This document shows positions 24,628 to 33,329 of a stretch of 64,000 bases of DNA, piece after piece (positions within the stretch are counted from its first letter, which is position 1; every line of letters begins with the position of its first letter). Below the pieces are notes generated by a model, which worked only from the letters and a program-made list of their open reading frames with translations, searched no databases and was not told the DNA's origin. This stretch comes from Nitrosomonas sp. (GTDB taxonomy: Bacteria > Pseudomonadota > Gammaproteobacteria > Burkholderiales > Nitrosomonadaceae), in NCBI RefSeq assembly GCF_019752095.1, contig NZ_JAIEMO010000038.1:1-64000 (forward strand), read 5' to 3'. Made by a program: the position numbers and the translations under genes.

Positions 24628-25128
24628 CTACGCGCGATTTTTAGTCGCTTTTTGCGCTTGAATCTCAACGCTACGCAATCGAGCAGCCAGTTTATCCAGT
24701 ACGCCATTTACGTATTTGTGTCCGTCACTACCCCCATAGGTTTTAGCTAATTCAATCGCTTCATTGAGAATGGCACGATAAGGGATTTCCGGATGATGAC
24801 TTAACTCGAACGTACTCAATAATAAAATTGCAAACTCTACCGGACTCAGTTCATTGAGGGGCCGATCCAAGCATGGTTGGATGATTTTTTCCAATTCATC
24901 CACACTTTGCAATGCACCCTGCAGCACATGGGTAAAATGTTTATCATCGACATGCCTGAATTCGTCGGACTCGCGCAACTGCTGTTCGATAAAACTTGTT
25001 GTGCCGCCCGCAGTGCGCCATTGATAGATGCCCTGCAATACAAATTCACGCGCAATCCGGCGACGGCTTTTATACTTCTCCGTTTTTTTGTCTGTGGGAG
25101 AGCTTATGTCAGGAAGTGTGCCGTTCAT
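24628..25128 (-). CDS. nusB: transcription antitermination factor NusB
   Basis: This 166-residue all-helical RNA-binding protein works with NusE in rRNA antitermination. [49 protein letters not shown] and the C-terminal [14 protein letters not shown] are typical. A longer N-terminal tail of about 20 polar residues precedes the fold. It overlaps the ribH stop by 4 bases (ATGA type), placing it in the riboflavin operon as in most proteobacteria. Confidence 0.96.
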   Translation of the reverse strand: MNGTLPDISSPTDKKTEKYKSRRRIAREFVLQGIYQWRTAGGTTSFIEQQLRESDEFRHVDDKHFTHVLQGALQSVDELEKIIQPCLDRPLNELSPVEFAILLLSTFELSHHPEIPYRAILNEAIELAKTYGGSDGHKYVNGVLDKLAARLRSVEIQAQKATKNRA

Positions 25129-25607
25129 ATCTCGAATTCATCAATTCTGATATGCAAATTGGCCACTTCCAGCGCAACTTGGGCTGCTTCCATGCCTTTA
25201 GTACTCATCCGTGCAATCGCCTGATCTTCATTATCGGTCGTCAATATGCCATTAGCGATAGGAATCTCAACTTCGAGCTGTACCATAAGCAAACCACGCG
25301 CGGATTCGTTGGCAACTACTTCGAAATGATAGGTATCACCGCGTATCACCGCACCCAGTGCGATCATCGCATCAAATTGATCGGACATAGCCATTCTTTT
25401 CATCGTGAGCGGAATTTCTAATGCACCCGGTACCGTTACAATGAGAATATTTGAATCCTGCATACCATTTTTTTTCAACTCTGCGGTACAAGCGCTCAAC
25501 AGCCCTTCACCAATATCAATATTAAAACGGCTCATGACAATACCCACGCGTAAATCTGATCCATCCAGATTCGGTTCAAATTCAAGAATATTGTCATAAT
25601 ACGACAT
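25125..25607 (-). CDS. ribH: 6,7-dimethyl-8-ribityllumazine synthase
   Basis: This 160-residue enzyme condenses the ribityl-pyrimidine with dihydroxybutanone phosphate, the penultimate step of riboflavin synthesis. The fold is marked by [40 protein letters not shown] (active-site His) and [15 protein letters not shown]. It lies between ribBX and nusB on the minus strand. Confidence 0.96.
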   Translation of the reverse strand: MSYYDNILEFEPNLDGSDLRVGIVMSRFNIDIGEGLLSACTAELKKNGMQDSNILIVTVPGALEIPLTMKRMAMSDQFDAMIALGAVIRGDTYHFEVVANESARGLLMVQLEVEIPIANGILTTDNEDQAIARMSTKGMEAAQVALEVANLHIRIDEFEI

Positions 25608-25658
25608 ACCAGACTCCTGTTTATTTAGCCTAAAACTGATTAATATAAAGTTAAAATA

Positions 25659-26762
25659 TTACCCGTGTGTCTCAACATAACTCGTCACTTCCAATCCAAA
25701 TCCTGTCACACTGGGCATTTTTCTTGGGGCTGCCATTAAACGCATTTTTCCTACACTAAGATCTTTAAGTATTTGTGCACCAATACCATGATCGCGTAGA
25801 TCTGTCTTAATCGCGTTGGGGAAATGGGGTCCCTGCAACTGGATGCGTTCGATCAGTTTGGCTGAACTTTCTTTTCGATGCAATAGTACGATAACACCAC
25901 ACCCTGCCTCAGCAATCAATTTCATCGCAGCATGAATACTCCAGGAATGCGTGCTGTCATTAATATCCAATAAATCAATCACCGACAATGGTTCATGCAC
26001 ACGCACCAATGTTTCGGTTGCGGGATTTATTTTACCTTTGACCAATGCCAAATGGGTCATATGCGTTATCTCATCACGGTAGGCCACTAACTGAAATTCG
26101 CCATGCAAAGTTTGGATGACGCGCTCAGCAACACGGGTAACTAGGCTTTCGATTTGATTACGGTATTCGATTAAATCCGAGATTGCACCAATTTTAAGTT
26201 GATGTTTATGTGCAAAAGTTATGAGATCTGGCAACCGCGCCATACTGCCATCTTCTTTTAGAATTTCGCAGATTACCGAAGCCGCAGTCAAACCCGCTAT
26301 CCTGGCTAAGTCGCAGCCCGCCTCGGTGTGTCCGGCACGCATCAGCACTCCACCTTTCTGGGCCATCAGCGGAAAAATATGCCCGGGTTGTACAATGTCT
26401 TCTGGTTTCGCATCTTTATTAACAGCAGCTTGAATGGTGCGCGCACGATCCGCCGCCGAAATACCCGTAGTGACGCCACTGGCGGATTCAATGGAAAGTG
26501 TAAAATTGGTACCCAGCGGCGCACGATTAGAAGATACCATTAAAGGCAGATCTAACTGATGGCATTTTTCTTCGGTTAAGGTTAAGCAAATCAACCCTCG
26601 GCCATGGGTAGCCATAAAATTGATGGCTTCCGGTGTTACAAAATCAGCAGCAAGAACCAAGTCGCCTTCATTCTCGCGATCTTCCTCATCAATCAGGATG
26701 ACCATTTTACCCAGCTTCAGATCTGCAATGACCTCCTGAATCGCACTGATACTCATATTCAT
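25659..26762 (-). CDS. ribB: RibBX: DHBP synthase with a degenerate GTP cyclohydrolase II-like domain
   Basis: The 367-residue protein has an intact N-terminal 3,4-dihydroxy-2-butanone-4-phosphate synthase (about residues 1-205). It includes [21 protein letters not shown] and [16 protein letters not shown]. The C-terminal half (about 210-367) follows the GTP cyclohydrolase II fold, with [29 protein letters not shown] and a [10 protein letters not shown] end. The three zinc cysteines of the usual SECLTGD..RCDCG segment are absent, and RQEGRGIGL is replaced by [10 protein letters not shown]. It therefore fits the ribBX variant described in Proteobacteria, which lacks cyclohydrolase activity. 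A separate ribA must exist outside this window. Confidence 0.93.
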   Translation of the reverse strand: MNMSISAIQEVIADLKLGKMVILIDEEDRENEGDLVLAADFVTPEAINFMATHGRGLICLTLTEEKCHQLDLPLMVSSNRAPLGTNFTLSIESASGVTTGISAADRARTIQAAVNKDAKPEDIVQPGHIFPLMAQKGGVLMRAGHTEAGCDLARIAGLTAASVICEILKEDGSMARLPDLITFAHKHQLKIGAISDLIEYRNQIESLVTRVAERVIQTLHGEFQLVAYRDEITHMTHLALVKGKINPATETLVRVHEPLSVIDLLDINDSTHSWSIHAAMKLIAEAGCGVIVLLHRKESSAKLIERIQLQGPHFPNAIKTDLRDHGIGAQILKDLSVGKMRLMAAPRKMPSVTGFGLEVTSYVETHG

Positions 26763-26777
26763 TTTTTCCGAATGACG

Positions 26778-27377
26778 TTAGATATTTAACAACTTTGCCA
26801 CATAGCGCGCCAACATATCAGTCTCCAAATTTACACGTATTTCTGGCGCCAGCTCATTTAAAGTGGTCATCGCTAAAGTATGCGGAATAAGATTGATGGA
26901 AAACTCATTACCTTCAACTTGATTAATTGTCAGGCTAACTCCATTCACTGTGATCGAGCCTTTATGTGCCAGGTATCGCAATATTGAATCTGGCGCCCGA
27001 ATGATCAACTCATAACTCTCCCCAGCGGGTTCAAATTTAATTACGATACCAATTCCATCCACATGGCCACTAACCAAGTGGCCACCCAATCGGTCCGACA
27101 AGCGCAAAGCTTTTTCCAAATTGACGCGTATACCGGTCTGATTAAGTCCTTGAGTACAGTTTAGTGTTTCTTGCGAAACATCCACAGTGAATTTATTAAC
27201 GGTCAATGAAGTAACCGTGAGACAAACACCGTTCACAGCAATACTATCACCGACATTCACATCGCTCAGATCCAGCTCTCCAGTAAAAATACTTAAGGAT
27301 AGCCCATTATTGCTATGATCCATATTGGGTTGAGTCTGAGTTATTTCACCCACTGCCTGTATGATTCCGGTAAACAT
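26778..27377 (-). CDS. ribE: riboflavin synthase alpha subunit
   Basis: This 199-residue protein has two homologous lumazine-binding repeats. The first starts MFTGIIQAVGEI and contains DSIAVNGVCLTVTS. The second contains HLVSGHVDGIG and GSITVNGVSLTINQV. It makes riboflavin from two molecules of the lumazine. It is the first gene of the minus-strand operon ribE-ribBX-ribH-nusB-thiL-pgpA. No ribD stands next to it, and no FMN riboswitch sequence was recognised in the 268 bases upstream. Confidence 0.95.
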   Translation of the reverse strand: MFTGIIQAVGEITQTQPNMDHSNNGLSLSIFTGELDLSDVNVGDSIAVNGVCLTVTSLTVNKFTVDVSQETLNCTQGLNQTGIRVNLEKALRLSDRLGGHLVSGHVDGIGIVIKFEPAGESYELIIRAPDSILRYLAHKGSITVNGVSLTINQVEGNEFSINLIPHTLAMTTLNELAPEIRVNLETDMLARYVAKLLNI

Positions 27378-27645
27378 CTCGCTACGTATTAATTCTGAAT
27401 GGCAAAAAGAGGTATCAAGGACTGTGAATCAATGTTCATTCAACAAACAGTTTGCTAGAGCTGTTGCAAGTATACCTTGCTAAAATCGCAATTACTTATC
27501 TCTAGGAAACTTTTACTTGAAGCTAAATTATGATTGAAGCAAACCTCGGTTCTCAATGAATCAATGTAATTTTAAATCAACAGGTTCGATGGAATATCAT
27601 CTCTCCCCACTCGTGAGTTGCAAAAATCTGATCGCATACTTTTTA

Positions 27646-29598
27646 TTATGCTTGCAACCAATAAAAAGACCGTGCAGGACAAATTAAGCTTTCATCTGTC
27701 ACATGCAGGGTTTCTCCGCTTACTAAATCTTTGATTAACTCGTGCTGAAAAAAACCCATATGTTGGAGCGGGGATAGCTTTAAAGGTTGCGGCTCATCAT
27801 CAAAATTTCCAACCACCAGAACTCGTGGGCTGTTATTGATTTGATCAAATCGTGAAAACACAAAAAGATGGGGATTGTCTACGTTCAATAATTCGCGATT
27901 GTTTCTATCTGCAAAAGCTGGCACTTCCTTGCGCACAGCAATCATTTTCTTTACCGCACAAAAAATGCTGTATTCGACTGTTCCTGGCTGTGTTCTTAAC
28001 ATTGCTCTGTTCCAGTCCATTTTGGGACGGTGTGCCCAACGATTATCCGTGCTCTTTGATTCATCATTAAGATAAGAATCATCATTGAGCGTTCCGATGG
28101 CATCTCCATAATAAAGCATCGGAATTCCGCCAAACGAAAGGATCATTCCGTGTAACAGTAGAATAATCTTAATAGCCATATTCGTAGCATTAACGTCATT
28201 ATTTTCCAGCGCGTGCTTAAGTCCTGCGAGCGAAGCGAGCGATCCCGAAATACGTGCATCGCCCGTCTCCAAATTTCTTCCAAAAGCAAGTCCGGCTGCC
28301 AGAGACCCTTCAAAATTTCCAGTAAAATAATCAACCAGAAAACGTCGATGCGATAATGGTTCATATCCAGCAGAAACGATGTCGGAATCGCTAAACCCCA
28401 AGCCAATATCATCATGGCTACGTGCGTAATTGAGCCAAGTTGCTCGTTCAAGTTTCTGAGGAATATTCTGTATACCGATATTAAGCAGTATGGCCTTTTT
28501 TGTCGCCACAGCATCCCACAGCAGCGCCATATAAGTAGCATTGTAGGCAATCTCACACTCTTTCGCATTGATAGCATCTTCGCCAAAATACTTAATAATC
28601 TCGGTGGGCGAGACAATAGCTTCTGCAATAAACAACACGCCTGGGGCAGTAACTTGGCAACAATCTTTCATTAGCTGCAAAATCAGATGAGCTTCACGCT
28701 CATTCTGGCAAGAACTACCTATTTTTTTCCAGAGAAATGCTACCGCATCAAGCCGTAGAATATCGGCACCACGGTTAGCCCAAAACAAAAGAATGTCCAG
28801 CATTTCTATGAGTACTGACGGATTCTGATAATTTAAATCCCATTGATAGTGGTTAAATACAGTCATCACCCATTTACCCATCTTTTCATCCCAAGTGAAG
28901 TTGCCCGGCGCAGTTTCCGGGAATACTTCCGGCATTGACTCTTCATAGATGTCAGGGATTGATCGATCATCAAATGTGAAGTAGTAATCCTGATAGGTTT
29001 TATCACCTTCACGCGCTTTTTCAGCCCATTCATGCTGATCAGAAGTATGATTAACCACCACATCCAGCACTAGTAACATGTCGCGCTTTTTCATGCTGTC
29101 AACTAGTTTATCAAAATCCTTAAAGGTGCCGAATCGACTATCAATCTTGCAATAGTCTCTAACAGCATAGCCGCCATCGCTCTTGCCTTCAGGGCAATCA
29201 CAAATAGGCATAATGTGTACCAGGTTAACACCTAATTCTTGCAGGTAACTTAATCTGGGTAGCATACCCTGCAGATTGTCGGCATATCCATCGCAATACA
29301 GTGCCATACCCACCCATTTCTGGCTTAGAAACCAATTGTGATCTTTTTCGCGCTCCAAGTCTGTTTTCTTGAGATGGCTGGGTCTAGTAGCGTATTGGCG
29401 CATAAGTGTTTCTACCAGATTCCGCATCTGTTCTTTGAAATCTGGCCGATTCCCATAAAGCGTATTGAATAGCGAATAAATCGCATAGAAGTTTGCGCCT
29501 AATCGCGTATAAAAGAGTTGCAGATTCTGTGGCTTTGATTTTTGCCTCAACTCAACCAAAATATCATTAAGCAATGAGTGCGAAATCTGTTCATACAT
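27646..29598 (-). CDS. ams: amylosucrase
   Basis: This 650-residue GH13 enzyme converts sucrose into an alpha-1,4-glucan with release of fructose. An N-terminal helical domain (about residues 1-90) precedes the barrel. The catalytic residues are D284 (RLDAVAF), E326 (FIAEAIV) and the H395-D396-D397 triplet (SHDDIG). D284 and E326 are each offset by two from the well-studied Neisseria enzyme. PICDCPEGKSDGGYAV is typical of amylosucrases rather than sucrose hydrolases. It is the last gene of fructokinase-SPS-amylosucrase, 21 bases after the SPS stop. It could draw sucrose into glycogen. Confidence 0.93.
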   Translation of the reverse strand: MYEQISHSLLNDILVELRQKSKPQNLQLFYTRLGANFYAIYSLFNTLYGNRPDFKEQMRNLVETLMRQYATRPSHLKKTDLEREKDHNWFLSQKWVGMALYCDGYADNLQGMLPRLSYLQELGVNLVHIMPICDCPEGKSDGGYAVRDYCKIDSRFGTFKDFDKLVDSMKKRDMLLVLDVVVNHTSDQHEWAEKAREGDKTYQDYYFTFDDRSIPDIYEESMPEVFPETAPGNFTWDEKMGKWVMTVFNHYQWDLNYQNPSVLIEMLDILLFWANRGADILRLDAVAFLWKKIGSSCQNEREAHLILQLMKDCCQVTAPGVLFIAEAIVSPTEIIKYFGEDAINAKECEIAYNATYMALLWDAVATKKAILLNIGIQNIPQKLERATWLNYARSHDDIGLGFSDSDIVSAGYEPLSHRRFLVDYFTGNFEGSLAAGLAFGRNLETGDARISGSLASLAGLKHALENNDVNATNMAIKIILLLHGMILSFGGIPMLYYGDAIGTLNDDSYLNDESKSTDNRWAHRPKMDWNRAMLRTQPGTVEYSIFCAVKKMIAVRKEVPAFADRNNRELLNVDNPHLFVFSRFDQINNSPRVLVVGNFDDEPQPLKLSPLQHMGFFQHELIKDLVSGETLHVTDESLICPARSFYWLQA

Positions 29599-29619
29599 GA
29601 TTTTATATACCTAGAATTT

Positions 29620-31779
29620 TCAGCTATCCATAGACCGCCAGCCGTAATGCGCCAGCCCTTCAAGAATGCCATCCGCGTGATGGCCCTGAGCAAAATATAT
29701 TCGTTCCATACCGCGCAACTGCTCAAGTTCCGCACCATAGTTGCCAACCACTATACCCAGCGTATCACCAAGCAACATTTCCTTATCGTTACCTGAATCA
29801 CCCGCGACCAAAAAATTTTCCAGAGGTAATCCCCATTTGTAAGCCAAATAGCGGATAGCATGCCCTTTGGAAGCACGTACCGGCAACACATCCAGAAATT
29901 CCTCATGCGAGTATATAAGCCGCGCATGCAAATGATGTTCCTGCAGTAGCTGGCAAAGATCATGCAAAGATGGCATCTGCTCTGGCGCCACGTTATAACT
30001 CAGCTTAAATTTACGTTGATTCTCGACAGGTTGAAGTGTCAACCCAGGAATCTCGGACAATACTTGCTCCAGCGCCTCCCGTCGCCACAAGTGCGCGATA
30101 CGATTCGCCCAGCCAATATCCGGTTGAAGCTTATAACTATAATTAATTTCACTGCCGACTGAGGTGATTAATACATTGGGGATTGGAACCCGCGCATTCT
30201 TGAGTACACTGACCGCGCTTTCCAGAGAGCGTCCAGTGGCAATACCGAAGACTATCGATCCTGTGTGATTTTTTAACCAGTCGACTAGTTGCAGCAATCC
30301 CTTTCTATTGCCTATCAAAGTGTTGTCTATATCGCTGATCAGCGCCTTACGCGCCAACGGCATGGGCGATTTACCATCTTGCATGGTAAACGCAATCTGC
30401 CGACGCATACGTTTGCGATCGCGGCGCAGCAACCTGCGCACCTCTCTCACATACTTACTGACGTGAGCGTCCCAACTATAATGGCGGCGTGTTCCTGTAA
30501 CGCCATTCTTTGCCCACAATCGCCATTGCTGTTTATCCGATAGCACGCTATCAAGTGCAGAAGCAATAGCGGCTGGATCAAGAGGATTTACCAGTAACCC
30601 GTTACAGCAATTGGCCACAATGTCCTGAGGTCCACCATCTTCCGTGGCCACAAAGGGTAGGCCGCTGGCGGCTGCTTCAATCAGGGTCAAGCCGAAAGGC
30701 TCGGTTAATGCCGGATTAACAAATACGCCGCGACGACGTGCAGCAAGGCGATATAACTCTGGAATGTCTTCAGCGCTGTGATGCTTGGGTATTGCAACCT
30801 TACCCCATATGTCAAAGTGATCAATGTCCAGCAACAGTTCCCTCAGTACTTTTTGTGATGCTTCATCGAGTTCGCGTATATCGTCGCGATTGCCTGCGAC
30901 GATGACCAGATTGGCCTTCTCTTGTAATGCTGGATTACTTCCGTAAGCATTGATCAATCCTTTCAGATTTTTATGAATGGCAGGACGACAGATTGCAAGT
31001 ATCATCGGCTTGACAGGATCAGAAAGAAATTTATCCACCATATGAACGACATTAGCGTTGATTTTCCTACGCCCCGGTGGTGAGAAACGAGCAATATCGG
31101 TACCCGGAGGGATCACTACAAAACGGCCACTTGCGTGATTGTGATACATACCGTACTGCTCGGTAACTTCCTGTCGAGTGCTAGTGATCACCATCGCAAC
31201 GTTAACCAATAAATCCTCTTCTATCGTGATGCGTCGCTCAAAATTGAATTGACGATCAATAGCTTGTTTCTTGCGACCACTCGCCAGCAAGTGTAATTGT
31301 TTGGGACGTCCTAATGAGTGACCCGTGTGTACCTGAGGTATGCCAAGTAGCTGCGATAGCTGTTGACCTACGTATCCGGCATCCGCGTAATGTGTATGAA
31401 TCAGATCCGGCAATCGGCCTTGTTGACGCAAAAAATGCAGACTGCGATCCGCCAGCTGATCAAGATGAGGCCACAGCAGTTCCTTGCGTACATAGTGCGA
31501 TGGGCCGAAAGGCAAGCGCAGAATACGCGCGCCATCACCGATTTCTTCAACGGGCTGGGAATAATCTGGCGACAGTGCGGGATCTTCGATCAACCGCGTC
31601 AACAAATCCACTTGTCCGATCTCGCGATGGCGGGCCAATGCGCGCATCAGCTCCACCACATAGGTGATTTGCCCACCCGTGTCGGCATCACGACCCAACT
31701 CCATATTATTTCCTCTGATCAATCCATGCGTACTGATCATCAAAATATACAAGGTATTCTCATTATTGATCGAGTCCAT
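29620..31779 (-). CDS. sps: bifunctional sucrose-phosphate synthase/phosphatase
   Basis: This protein of about 719 residues starts at the ATG at 31779, two bases after the fructokinase stop, with GGAAG upstream. An in-frame TTG at 31794 is less likely. The GT4 synthase part (about residues 1-470) has GRDADTGGQITYVVE, the basic HTGHSLGR and the EPFGLTLIEAAASGLP donor site. The C-terminal HAD part (about 478-719) has DIDNT (D483, D485), ATGRS, KGHAIRYLA and GDSGND. All phosphatase motifs look intact, unlike the degenerate version in some cyanobacteria. It should make sucrose from UDP-glucose and fructose-6-phosphate via sucrose-6-phosphate. Confidence 0.92.
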   Translation of the reverse strand: MDSINNENTLYILMISTHGLIRGNNMELGRDADTGGQITYVVELMRALARHREIGQVDLLTRLIEDPALSPDYSQPVEEIGDGARILRLPFGPSHYVRKELLWPHLDQLADRSLHFLRQQGRLPDLIHTHYADAGYVGQQLSQLLGIPQVHTGHSLGRPKQLHLLASGRKKQAIDRQFNFERRITIEEDLLVNVAMVITSTRQEVTEQYGMYHNHASGRFVVIPPGTDIARFSPPGRRKINANVVHMVDKFLSDPVKPMILAICRPAIHKNLKGLINAYGSNPALQEKANLVIVAGNRDDIRELDEASQKVLRELLLDIDHFDIWGKVAIPKHHSAEDIPELYRLAARRRGVFVNPALTEPFGLTLIEAAASGLPFVATEDGGPQDIVANCCNGLLVNPLDPAAIASALDSVLSDKQQWRLWAKNGVTGTRRHYSWDAHVSKYVREVRRLLRRDRKRMRRQIAFTMQDGKSPMPLARKALISDIDNTLIGNRKGLLQLVDWLKNHTGSIVFGIATGRSLESAVSVLKNARVPIPNVLITSVGSEINYSYKLQPDIGWANRIAHLWRREALEQVLSEIPGLTLQPVENQRKFKLSYNVAPEQMPSLHDLCQLLQEHHLHARLIYSHEEFLDVLPVRASKGHAIRYLAYKWGLPLENFLVAGDSGNDKEMLLGDTLGIVVGNYGAELEQLRGMERIYFAQGHHADGILEGLAHYGWRSMDS

Positions 31780-31781
31780 CG

Positions 31782-32696
31782 TTATGTCTTCCAATCCGCA
31801 ATAAACGATCCATAAAAATCAGAAGAATCAGGAATAGCTCCCCGTATTTCGCACAAAGCAGCGGCAAAAGCGTTTGCACGCAATAAGGTAAGCATGATAG
31901 GCCACCCGCGCAACAGACCCAGTATATACACAGAAGCAAAACCATCCCCAGCACCGACTGTATCCACCACAGGACGCGAAGACACCAATCCATCTATATT
32001 TGTCACTTTACTATCTTTGCCGAGTTGCCAAGCACCTTCTTCACCACAGGTGACCAGCATACTATCCAAGTTAAAGTGTTTTATCAGCGCTGCTGCTTTT
32101 TGTACTCGATTTATGCCAGGTAGCCGGAAAAGTGGCACCAATACATCCAGCTCCTCCTGATTTATCTTAACCAAGTCTGCATGTATTAAAGAATGTTTTA
32201 TGGTGTGCATGTCATACCAAGGTTTACGTAAATTGATATCCAGTAAGCGTGGCGCCTTGTTACTGCGAAGCAATGTTACCAAAGCATGAGCGGATATTGA
32301 GTTGCGCTGAGCCAAGGTACCAAAGTAAATTAATTGCGGGCATATGGTCGAAGAAACCCTATCCGCCATACCTGCATGGATGAAGTCATAAGCCTGTTCC
32401 GGCAAAATTTCAAAGCGATGTCCACGTTCTTCCAGGTGAACCATTACTTGCCCGGTCGGATGTAAATTATCACGCTGTATACCACAATCGTCCATATTGG
32501 CATCTTTGATCTGAGCAAGTAGTTCACAACCCAGTTCGTCATTTCCGATACGCGATATTAATACCGGATGCAGCCCAAATGCTTGCAAGTGACGTGCAAC
32601 ATTAAACGGAGCACCTCCAAACACTTTTCGATCATCGAATATGTCTACCAGAACTTCTCCGAACAATATTATCGTTTCTGATTTAATAGATGCCAT
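31782..32696 (-). CDS. fructokinase (PfkB family)
   Basis: This sugar kinase of about 304 residues starts at the ATG at 32696. A TTG three codons upstream is an alternative. PfkB motifs are visible: FGEVLVDIF at the N-terminus, KVFGGAPFNVARHLQAFG, and the catalytic DTVGAGDGFASVYILGLL near the C-terminus. It should phosphorylate the fructose released by amylosucrase or by sucrose cleavage. It is the first gene of the cluster and is followed by SPS with only 2 bases between. Confidence 0.9.
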   Translation of the reverse strand: MASIKSETIILFGEVLVDIFDDRKVFGGAPFNVARHLQAFGLHPVLISRIGNDELGCELLAQIKDANMDDCGIQRDNLHPTGQVMVHLEERGHRFEILPEQAYDFIHAGMADRVSSTICPQLIYFGTLAQRNSISAHALVTLLRSNKAPRLLDINLRKPWYDMHTIKHSLIHADLVKINQEELDVLVPLFRLPGINRVQKAAALIKHFNLDSMLVTCGEEGAWQLGKDSKVTNIDGLVSSRPVVDTVGAGDGFASVYILGLLRGWPIMLTLLRANAFAAALCEIRGAIPDSSDFYGSFIADWKT

Positions 32697-33116
32697 GGAT
32701 ACCAACTACACTTTTGGTTTAATTACATAGCGAAATCTTGAGGCTCACTTCAGAGCAAGATAATTCATGATGCAGCTGTTTCAGACAATACAGTTTTGAG
32801 TCCGCTAAAAAATATATTGCTTATTTGGTTAGAAATTAGCATCTTATATGGCAAAGAAATTGCCAAAGAACATCTTTTACACCTTACCATACCCAATACA
32901 TAAATAGGAAATCATCAATCGATCGATTGATCAATAATTGCTATTATTACCAGATTCAAGAAGTGGGTCTAATCTCACCAGAGTAATTCTGTATTCAGTT
33001 GATTCCATGACCAAATATTCAACGCCACATAGACTAGAAAAACTAAGCAGTAAAATAACTAACAGCACATTTGCGCTTGAAAGCAAATACTTATGATAGC
33101 AGTTTTTGACGGATTT
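32697..33116. other. intergenic region between fructokinase and tRNA-Arg
   Basis: This AT-rich 420-base region must hold the promoter of the sucrose cluster. A perfect 18-bp palindrome, ATCAATCGATCGATTGAT, lies at 32914-32931, about 218 bases before the fructokinase start. No regulator gene is adjacent. A 66-codon minus-strand frame at 32931-33131 runs into the tRNA and is not a gene. Confidence 0.45.
32914..32931. repeat. 18-bp perfect palindrome upstream of the sucrose cluster
   Basis: The sequence ATCAATCGATCGATTGAT is its own reverse complement. It lies upstream of the fructokinase-SPS-amylosucrase genes and downstream of tRNA-Arg. It may be an operator of a helix-turn-helix repressor, but no such gene is nearby. 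Confidence 0.5.
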
Positions 33117-33193
33117 TGGCGCGCCCAACACGATTCGAACGTGCGACCCCCGCCTTCGGAGGGCGGTACTCTATCCAGCTGAGCTATGGGCGC
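33117..33193 (-). tRNA. tRNA-Arg (anticodon CCG)
   Basis: The 77-base cloverleaf on the minus strand includes an encoded CCA (33117-33119). The acceptor arms GCGCCCA and TGGGCGC pair fully. The D-arm reads AGCTCAGCTGGATAGAG. The anticodon stem CCGCC/GGCGG encloses the loop CTCCGAA, giving anticodon CCG. The T-arm carries GTTCGAATC. The discriminator base is G. Confidence 0.95.
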
Positions 33194-33329
33194 TCTGATA
33201 AACAAACTAGTTAAATGTTTGCCGAGCGACAGAATAACTGCTTTTATTATTCCCGTCCAACCTGGATTGTTCAGAGTGTGTCTATCATGTTGTAGTAGTG
33301 ACGCTAAATAATGTATCTTTCCAATCTGA

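Noticed and set aside
27378..27645. FMN riboswitch upstream of ribE
   Set aside because: The conserved RFN-element sequence blocks could not be recognised on the minus strand in this region.
32931..33131. 66-codon minus-strand frame
   Set aside because: It overlaps the 3' end of tRNA-Arg and has no ribosome binding site.
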